A stretch of 64,000 bases of DNA from Novosphingobium sp. (lineage in GTDB: Bacteria > Pseudomonadota > Alphaproteobacteria > Sphingomonadales > Sphingomonadaceae), in NCBI GenBank assembly GCA_024236215.1, contig JACKKX010000002.1:124001-188000 (forward strand). The letters run 5' to 3'. Positions 59,007-64,000 of the stretch are shown piece after piece. Position numbers and translations under genes: made by a program. Under the pieces are notes generated by a model that saw only the letters and a list, made by a program, of their open reading frames with translations, was not told where the DNA came from and made no database searches. Every line of letters begins with the position of its first letter. Positions within the stretch are counted from its first letter, which is position 1.

Positions 59007-60248
59007 TTGCTGCTCACCCCTTTCGAATGGACCATTGCCAAGCGCTATATGCTGCCCGGGCGCGGCGAAGCCTTCATCGCGCTGGTGGCGGGGATCAGCC
59101 TGGTTGCTGTGATGCTCGGAGTGGCCGCGCTGGTCATAGTGATGAGCGTGATGAACGGCTTTCGCGCCGAACTGTTTGACAAGATCGTTGGCCTCAACGG
59201 CCACGCCATCGTCCAGGCCTATGGCGGGCGGCTTGATGATTGGCGCGGTGTGCTCAAGGATGTGCGTGCCACCCCCGGAGTGACCCGTGCCTCTCCCCTG
59301 ATCGAGCAGCCACTGATGGCCAGTTCCAACGGGCGGGTCGATCTGATCTTCGCGCGCGGCAACACGCCGGAAGATATCGATCGCTATCGAGGCAAACTCG
59401 TTTCGGGCGATCTCAAGGCGCTGCAGCCCGGCGCGGGCAATGTTGCGATCGGCGCGCAGCTTGCCTCCAACCTTGGGCTCAAGGTGGGTGATGCGATCAC
59501 GATCATCAATCCGCAGGGCCAGGCCACCCCGTTCGGCACGGTGCCGCGGCAGATTTCCTATACCGTGGCGGCAATTTTCGAGATCGGGATCTTCGATTTC
59601 GACGAGCGCTTCGTGGTCATGCCGATGCAGGATGCGCAGACCCTGATGCTGATGGGCGACGCTGTTGGCATGATCGAGGTGCAGGTAACTGATCCCGAGC
59701 GGGTGGGCGAAATCCTCGCCCCGGTGCAGGAAAAGCTCGCCGGTCGCGCCGTGCTGGTTGACTGGAAGGCGATGAACGCCAGCCTGTTCGAGGCGCTCGC
59801 GGTGGAAAGGGTGGCGATGTTCGTGGTGCTTTCGATCATCGTGCTGGTCGCGGTGTTCAACATCCTCTCCAGCCTGATCATGCTGGTCCGCGCCAAGACC
59901 AGGGACATCGCGATCCTACGGACAATGGGGGCGAGCCGCAAATCTCTGCTCAAGATCTTCGTCACCATCGGCTCGGTGATTGGGTTGCTCGGCATGGTCG
60001 CCGGGCTGGGGCTGGGCTTTCTGTTCCTGTTCTTCCGCCAGCCGATCGTGCACGGGGTGGAGCTGCTGACGGGGCAGAACCTGTGGGATCCCTCGATCCG
60101 CTTCCTGACCGAGCTGCCCAGCCGCAGCGATCCGGTGGAAATCGCCCTGATCTGCGCGATGGCCCTGGTGTTCAGCTTCCTTGCCACGCTCTACCCCGCG
60201 CGCAAGGCGGCGAAGACCGATCCGGTGCAGGTGCTGCGCTATGAGTGA
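59007..60248 (+). CDS. lolC: Lipoprotein-releasing ABC transporter permease LolC/LolE
   Basis: Membrane subunit of the Lol complex, which extracts lipoproteins from the inner membrane for LolA. The 413-residue protein has the MacB/Lol layout: [28 protein letters not shown] with the first helix, a periplasmic domain (about 50-265), then three C-terminal helices with [25 protein letters not shown] and the tail [19 protein letters not shown]. Start is TTG at 59007, keeping the conserved PFEW. Only one permease gene is present, so a homodimer is likely, as in many alphaproteobacteria. Overlaps lolD by eight bases. Confidence 0.94.
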   Translation: MLLTPFEWTIAKRYMLPGRGEAFIALVAGISLVAVMLGVAALVIVMSVMNGFRAELFDKIVGLNGHAIVQAYGGRLDDWRGVLKDVRATPGVTRASPLIEQPLMASSNGRVDLIFARGNTPEDIDRYRGKLVSGDLKALQPGAGNVAIGAQLASNLGLKVGDAITIINPQGQATPFGTVPRQISYTVAAIFEIGIFDFDERFVVMPMQDAQTLMLMGDAVGMIEVQVTDPERVGEILAPVQEKLAGRAVLVDWKAMNASLFEALAVERVAMFVVLSIIVLVAVFNILSSLIMLVRAKTRDIAILRTMGASRKSLLKIFVTIGSVIGLLGMVAGLGLGFLFLFFRQPIVHGVELLTGQNLWDPSIRFLTELPSRSDPVEIALICAMALVFSFLATLYPARKAAKTDPVQVLRYE

Positions 60249-60915
60249 TCCGGTGGTCCGCCTTTCCGGTCTGACCCGCAGCTTCGAGCAGGGCGGGGTG
60301 CGGATCGATGTGCTGCGCGGGATCGATCTGGAACTGAAGCCGGGAGAGATCGTGGCGCTGCTCGGCCCTTCGGGATCGGGCAAATCGACCATGCTCCAGG
60401 CCGTTGGTCTGCTGGAAGGCGGGTTCGGCGGCAGGATCGAGATAGCCGGGACCGATGCCTCGGCGCTGTCTGACGATGCGCGCACCGCACTGCGCCGCGA
60501 CCGGATCGGCTTCGTTTATCAGTTCCACCACCTGCTGCCCGATTTTTCGGCGCAGGAGAACGTGATGTTGCCCCAACTCGTCAAGGGGCGCGGCGAGGCG
60601 GAGGCTAGCGAGCACGCGGCCGATCTGCTTGGGCGGCTGGGGCTGGGAGAGCGGCTGAGCCACCGCCCGAGCCAGCTTTCGGGCGGCGAACAGCAGCGCG
60701 TCGCCGTGGCCCGCGCGCTGGCCAACAGCCCGGCGCTGGTGCTGGCCGACGAGCCGACCGGAAATCTGGACGAGCGCACCGCCGATCTGGTGCTGGACCA
60801 GTTCCTTGAACTGGTCCGCAGCCAGGGCAGCGGGGCGCTGATCGCTACCCACAACGAGCGGTTGGCCCAGGCGATGGACCGGGTGGTGCGGCTGCACGAG
60901 GGTCTGCTGGAATAG
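60241..60915 (+). CDS. lolD: Lipoprotein-releasing ABC transporter ATPase LolD
   Basis: ATPase of the Lol complex. The 224-residue protein has Walker A GPSGSGKS, the LolD/MacB Q-loop region [17 protein letters not shown], signature LSGGEQQR, Walker [13 protein letters not shown] and H-loop ATHNE. The ATG at 60241 lies inside the last codons of lolC, so the two are translationally coupled. In alphaproteobacteria dnaE commonly follows lolCD, as here after three small genes. Confidence 0.96.
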   Translation: MSDPVVRLSGLTRSFEQGGVRIDVLRGIDLELKPGEIVALLGPSGSGKSTMLQAVGLLEGGFGGRIEIAGTDASALSDDARTALRRDRIGFVYQFHHLLPDFSAQENVMLPQLVKGRGEAEASEHAADLLGRLGLGERLSHRPSQLSGGEQQRVAVARALANSPALVLADEPTGNLDERTADLVLDQFLELVRSQGSGALIATHNERLAQAMDRVVRLHEGLLE

Positions 60916-61002
60916 CCTTCGGTCGAGCGGGATCGTCGTTTCGTCGGGACGCGATTGTTGCGGCGCGCTTTGCAGCCAGTCTGCGAAGTGGGAGGGACCG
61001 CC

Positions 61003-61539
61003 ATGCTTTCGACTGTCGCCATCTTCGCCATGCAAGCCGCCGCGCCCGTTGCTGCCGCTCCGGCTCCAAAACCGCCAGCCTGCGACACCGCACGCCACGG
61101 TGAGTTCGATTTCTGGGTTGGGGAATGGGATGTCTATCCCAACCTTGCGGATCCGGCCAAGGCGCCGCTGGTGGCCCACAGCCGGATCGAAAAACTCTAT
61201 TCAGGCTGCGCGGTGCGCGAAAACTGGATGCCGCTCAAGGGCACCGGCGGGGGAAGCCTCAACAGCGTCGATCCCTCAACCGGGCGCTGGCACCAGCTGT
61301 GGATCGGATCGCAGCCGGGGCGCGTTGAATTCGATGGCGGACTGGCCGGCGGCAAGATGGTGCTGACCGGGTGGTGGAGCGGGATAGGCGGCCCCGGCCA
61401 GGATGGCATGGTGCGAATGACTTACACCCCGATCGATCCCGATACGGTGCGCCAGCACGGCGAGCTTTCGACCGACCACGGGCTGACCTGGACCACCAAT
61501 TTCGATTTTGTCTATCGCCGCGCTAAACCGGCCGGTTGA
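61003..61539 (+). CDS. Secreted protein of unknown function
   Basis: A 178-residue protein with a hydrophobic N-terminus and Ala/Pro-rich stretch (likely signal, cleavage near residue 20), then FDFWVGEWDVYP, a motif found at the start of a lipocalin-like beta-barrel group of uncharacterised proteins. Two Cys (ACDT, SGCAV) could pair in the periplasm. ATG at 61003 follows GGGAGGG; the frame from 60955 is longer but lacks a ribosome site. Follows lolD after 87 bases. Function unknown. Confidence 0.75.
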   Translation: MLSTVAIFAMQAAAPVAAAPAPKPPACDTARHGEFDFWVGEWDVYPNLADPAKAPLVAHSRIEKLYSGCAVRENWMPLKGTGGGSLNSVDPSTGRWHQLWIGSQPGRVEFDGGLAGGKMVLTGWWSGIGGPGQDGMVRMTYTPIDPDTVRQHGELSTDHGLTWTTNFDFVYRRAKPAG

Positions 61540-61563
61540 CGGCGAGCCACGCGGGTCTAGTCT
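61536..61563 (+). promoter_or_regulatory. Putative promoter of the glutathione peroxidase gene
   Basis: TTGACG (61536-61541), overlapping the stop codon of the preceding gene, and TAGTCT (61558-61563) with a 16-base spacer. Predicted start about 23 bases before the ATG. Confidence 0.5.
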
Positions 61564-61592
61564 CCCCGGAAAGAAACAAGGGGAGAACCGCG

Positions 61593-62072
61593 ATGCAGAC
61601 CATCGCCGATTTCAGCGCCCGGCTGCCGAACGGGGACGAAGTGAGCCTGGCCGACAAGCTTGGCAAGGTCGTGCTGGTGGTCAACACCGCCAGCAAATGC
61701 GGCTTCACCCCGCAATACGATGGCCTTGAGGCACTGTGGCGCGAGTACAAGGATCGCGGGTTTGAGGTGATGGCCTTTCCCTGCAACCAGTTCGGCCACC
61801 AGGAACCTGGCGACGCCGATCAGATCGAACAGTTCTGCAAGGTCAACTTCGGCCTCAGCTTCCCGCTGATGGCCAAGGTAGAGGTTAACGGCGCCAACGA
61901 GCCGCCGCTCTACTCATGGCTCAAGCAGGAAGCCCCGGGACTGATGGGGACGCGATCTATCAAGTGGAACTTCACCAAGTTCCTGATCGACCGTCAGGGA
62001 CAGGTCGTGCGTCGCTACGCCCCCACAGACAAGCCGGAAAGCATCGCCAGGGACATCGAGAAGCTTCTCTAG
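61593..62072 (+). CDS. Glutathione peroxidase-family protein (Cys type)
   Basis: A 159-residue thiol peroxidase that reduces hydrogen peroxide or lipid hydroperoxides. Catalytic tetrad elements are present: Cys36 in NTASKCGFTPQY, Gln in FPCNQFG, and Trp-Asn in KWNFTKFL. Cys replaces selenocysteine, so it is probably thioredoxin-dependent like other bacterial BtuE/Gpx proteins. The Cys in FPCNQ is at a position not generally used for resolving. ATG at 61593 follows AGGGGAG. Convergent with the Yip1 gene. Confidence 0.93.
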   Translation: MQTIADFSARLPNGDEVSLADKLGKVVLVVNTASKCGFTPQYDGLEALWREYKDRGFEVMAFPCNQFGHQEPGDADQIEQFCKVNFGLSFPLMAKVEVNGANEPPLYSWLKQEAPGLMGTRSIKWNFTKFLIDRQGQVVRRYAPTDKPESIARDIEKLL

Positions 62073-62080
62073 GTCCTGCC

Positions 62081-63223
62081 CTAGTTGGCGAGCCCCGCCA
62101 GCTTGCCCTGATCCACCGCGGCCACAGCGGCCTTGAGCTCGTCGATCGATCCCGCTTCGCCCTCGGCCTCGATCATGAAGCGGCTGGCGACCTGGACCGC
62201 GAAGCTGCCCGAACTGGCTGACTTGCTCCACTTTTCCACCTGGAGATGCCCGTCGACCGTGCCGGTGCGTTCATAGCCATCGGCGTCTTCCCGGTTCTGT
62301 TCGATCCCCAGGCTTCCCGCGATTCCGGCGACCGCTCCCAGCGCGGCCATGTCGATCACCTTGAGATGGATGGTCTTGTCGCCCGAGGTGTAGGTGCCTT
62401 CGGCCTGGGCGCCCATTCCGCCAGCGGCGGTCGATTCGACAGCAGTGCGCGAATAGGCGCCAAGCGAGGCAGGGAGCAGCGCCTGCAGCGCGGAAAGATC
62501 CGCCGGTTTGACGTCCTTGGCGTTTTCGAGGTTCTTGGCGGCCTCCTTGATCTTGCTGCTGTCAAGCGAACCGCCACCCGGCAGGTTGAGCTCAACCTTG
62601 TCGCCCGAATCGTCCGCCATCATCCCCGCCATGCCGCCGCCGAACAGGCTGGTGATCGAGCTGGTGACGGCGCTCATCGCGAAGGCCAGGACGATGGCGC
62701 AAAGCACCGTAACCGCAGTATAGCCACCGGCCTTGGCCTCTGGCACCTTCATCACCGGTCTGGCGCCGAGATAGAACAGGTAGAGCCCGTAGAGCGAGGC
62801 AATGATGCCGAGCACCGCCAGCGAGGGAATGATCCCCAGGATGCCCGCGACCCAGCCCGGGGTCATCGAATAGGTCACCAGCTTGAACGCCTGGGTGCGG
62901 TTCGCTTCGCCATCGAACTTCGGCGCGAGGAAATCGGCGATCAGCGCCAGCACGATCAGCCCGACGATTCCCATCACGAAACTGGTCAGCGCCATCGACA
63001 GCCCGCTCATCAGGCTGGGGTGATAGGTGGCGACAATCACGCTGATCCCGAACAGCTGTCCGCCGATGAAGGTTGCCACCGGGCCGATCGCGGAAAGCGG
63101 GACGGCATAACGGGTGATGAGGTCACCCGGCGTGGCTGGCTCCGCCGCGATCACCGGCCAGGTGTCGTTCGGTCGGAGCGTGATTGCCTTGGCGCGCTCG
63201 ATCAGCGAGCTGCTGTCATTCAT
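62081..63223 (-). CDS. Yip1-family membrane protein
   Basis: A 380-residue inner-membrane protein. Residues 1-25 are cytosolic (SLIERAKAITLRPNDTWPVIAAE, the start typical of bacterial Yip1 proteins), then about five hydrophobic helices up to about residue 210, followed by a ~170-residue soluble domain beginning with a Gly/Asp-rich stretch (GGGMAGMMADDSGDK). The soluble tail is not part of the Yip1 domain and is not recognised. Bacterial Yip1 proteins have unknown function. ATG at 63223 follows AAGGGG. Confidence 0.78.
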   Translation of the reverse strand: MNDSSSLIERAKAITLRPNDTWPVIAAEPATPGDLITRYAVPLSAIGPVATFIGGQLFGISVIVATYHPSLMSGLSMALTSFVMGIVGLIVLALIADFLAPKFDGEANRTQAFKLVTYSMTPGWVAGILGIIPSLAVLGIIASLYGLYLFYLGARPVMKVPEAKAGGYTAVTVLCAIVLAFAMSAVTSSITSLFGGGMAGMMADDSGDKVELNLPGGGSLDSSKIKEAAKNLENAKDVKPADLSALQALLPASLGAYSRTAVESTAAGGMGAQAEGTYTSGDKTIHLKVIDMAALGAVAGIAGSLGIEQNREDADGYERTGTVDGHLQVEKWSKSASSGSFAVQVASRFMIEAEGEAGSIDELKAAVAAVDQGKLAGLAN

Positions 63224-63361
63224 TGCCAGTCCCCTTGTTCGGTGAAACAGAAGTGCTTGCGACCCAGCGATGATTTTGCGGCAAGGAAACATATTCGGGG
63301 GCGCTTGCCTAGTGGATTCGGCCAGACTGGCCAGGCCGGGGAAAAAGCGCAGCCGGGTGCT

Positions 63362-63390
63362 TTGCGAATCCCGGCGGCGGGGCATAGGGT
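63362..63390 (+). promoter_or_regulatory. Putative dnaE promoter giving a leaderless transcript
   Basis: TTGCGA (63362-63367), 17-base spacer, TAGGGT (63385-63390). The -10 element ends six bases before the ATG at 63397, and no ribosome site is seen. Confidence 0.5.
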
Positions 63391-63396
63391 CTGGCC

Positions 63397-64000
63397 ATGG
63401 CCTATGAACGCTTCGTCCCCTTGCGGATCCTGTCGAGCTACTCGATGCTCGAAGGCGCGCTTGAGCCCAAGGCCATTGCCAAATTGGCGAAGGAGCGCGC
63501 CTTTCCTGCCATCGCCATTGCCGATCGCAACGGGCTCTACGGTGCGATGGCCTTTGCCGGAGCCTGCCGTGAGGCGGGAATCCAGCCGATCATCGGCACC
63601 TTGCTGGCGGTGCGGCGCGCGGGCGATGGGCCGATCGACTGGCTGGCGCTCTATGCCCAGAACGAAGCGGGCTGGCTCAACCTGTGCCACCTGGTCAGCA
63701 AGGCGCATCTGGATCGCCCGCTCGAGCTCGATCCGCATGTTACCCTGGCCGATCTCGAGGGGCACAGCGATGGCCTGATCTGCCTGACCGGCGCGGGCGA
63801 GGGCGCGCTGGTGCGGCTGCTTGACGAGGGCAAGGCCGAGGCCGCCGACGACTATGCTGCGCGGCTCGAGGGCCTGTTCCCGGAGCGGCTCTACATCGAG
63901 ATCGCCCGACGCGGCGATCCGGCGGAGGACGCGGCGGAAGATGCGCTAATAGACCTCGCCTATGCCCGCAATCTGCCGCTGGTGGCGACCAATCCGGCGA
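63397..64000 (+). CDS. dnaE: DNA polymerase III alpha subunit, N-terminal fragment
   Basis: The first 201 residues of a C-family polymerase, cut by the window end. It opens FVPLRILSSYSMLEGALEPKAI, followed by AIADRNGLYGAMAFAGAC and PIIGTLLAV, the PHP domain of DnaE1, the replicative polymerase. The PHP region normally begins HLHxH; here the same place reads SSYSML, so the metal-binding His are absent, common in alphaproteobacterial DnaE. The lolC-lolD context favours the replicative DnaE1 over the error-prone DnaE2, but the rest of the gene is needed to be sure. Confidence 0.88.
   Translation, partial: MAYERFVPLRILSSYSMLEGALEPKAIAKLAKERAFPAIAIADRNGLYGAMAFAGACREAGIQPIIGTLLAVRRAGDGPIDWLALYAQNEAGWLNLCHLVSKAHLDRPLELDPHVTLADLEGHSDGLICLTGAGEGALVRLLDEGKAEAADDYAARLEGLFPERLYIEIARRGDPAEDAAEDALIDLAYARNLPLVATNPA

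Noticed and set aside
1-64000. tRNA, rRNA, CRISPR, prophage or insertion-sequence content
   Set aside because: Read for T-loop-like sequences, regular spaced repeats, integrases and transposases; nothing convincing was found.

Overview
This is a 64 kb stretch of high-GC (about two thirds G+C by eye) bacterial chromosome, almost entirely coding. Gene content and order point to an alphaproteobacterium of the order Sphingomonadales (Sphingomonas / Novosphingobium / Erythrobacter type): the DnaA-like regulator HdaA, DUF2794, TonB-dependent receptors with an IVVTA-type motif after the signal peptide, the lolC-lolD-...-dnaE order and the lptD-surA-pdxA-rsmA block. No phage, transposase, tRNA, rRNA or CRISPR array was seen. 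The window looks like core genome with a few accessory inserts.

Layout. 1-7.1 kb: the tail of malate synthase G, then a leftward run lptD-surA-pdxA-rsmA-serine hydrolase (outer-membrane LPS assembly, periplasmic folding, vitamin B6, rRNA methylation) with overlapping start/stop codons. 7.1-11.7 kb: rightward pepA-holC, ndk with its own promoter and terminator, a DUF465 protein, a leftward cardiolipin synthase and a small conserved protein. 11.7-16.8 kb: leftward purM-purN (PurN carries an extra YjbR-like domain) divergent from a DUF2066-like secreted protein, hdaA, cysE and DUF2794. 16.8-25.4 kb: a DUF2157 membrane protein behind a striking hairpin leader, an SDR enzyme, gph, then glmU, an acyltransferase, a membrane protein, a small VapBC-type toxin-antitoxin pair, glmS and a GFA-family protein. 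glmU and glmS supply UDP-GlcNAc for the cell wall and LPS.

25.4-34.8 kb: a membrane GGDEF-EAL protein, leftward purS-purQ, a secreted von Willebrand A protein, a degenerate OmpR-type response regulator, a small secreted protein and a TonB-dependent receptor. 34.8-40.2 kb: a DUF389 membrane protein and a TetR-controlled efflux operon (TetR, HlyD, ABC ATPase, ABC permease) resembling E. coli cecR-ybhGFSR. 40.2-46.0 kb: leftward purC, a transglutaminase-like DUF3857 protein of lower GC, and an M16 lipoprotein peptidase. 46.0-50.0 kb: an orphan Flp pilin, an NTF2-like / GNAT / nitrilase trio with overlapping genes, and a PBP4-type carboxypeptidase. 50-59 kb: a second TonB-dependent receptor, two PilZ proteins flanking a cyclopropane-fatty-acid synthase, purF with a coupled SDR, and an endonuclease/exonuclease/phosphatase protein. 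59-64 kb: lolC-lolD, a small secreted protein, glutathione peroxidase, a Yip1-family membrane protein and the start of dnaE.

The observations most worth a second look are two 24-codon AT-rich islands that cover active-site motifs inside GC-rich genes (glmS and the nitrilase), the start-codon-occluding hairpin plus palindromic operator before the DUF2157 gene, the TonB-box-like motif on a secreted vWA protein, the PurN-YjbR fusion, and a VapC-like toxin whose PIN-domain acidic residues look lost. I did not find a clear new defence or mobile system.
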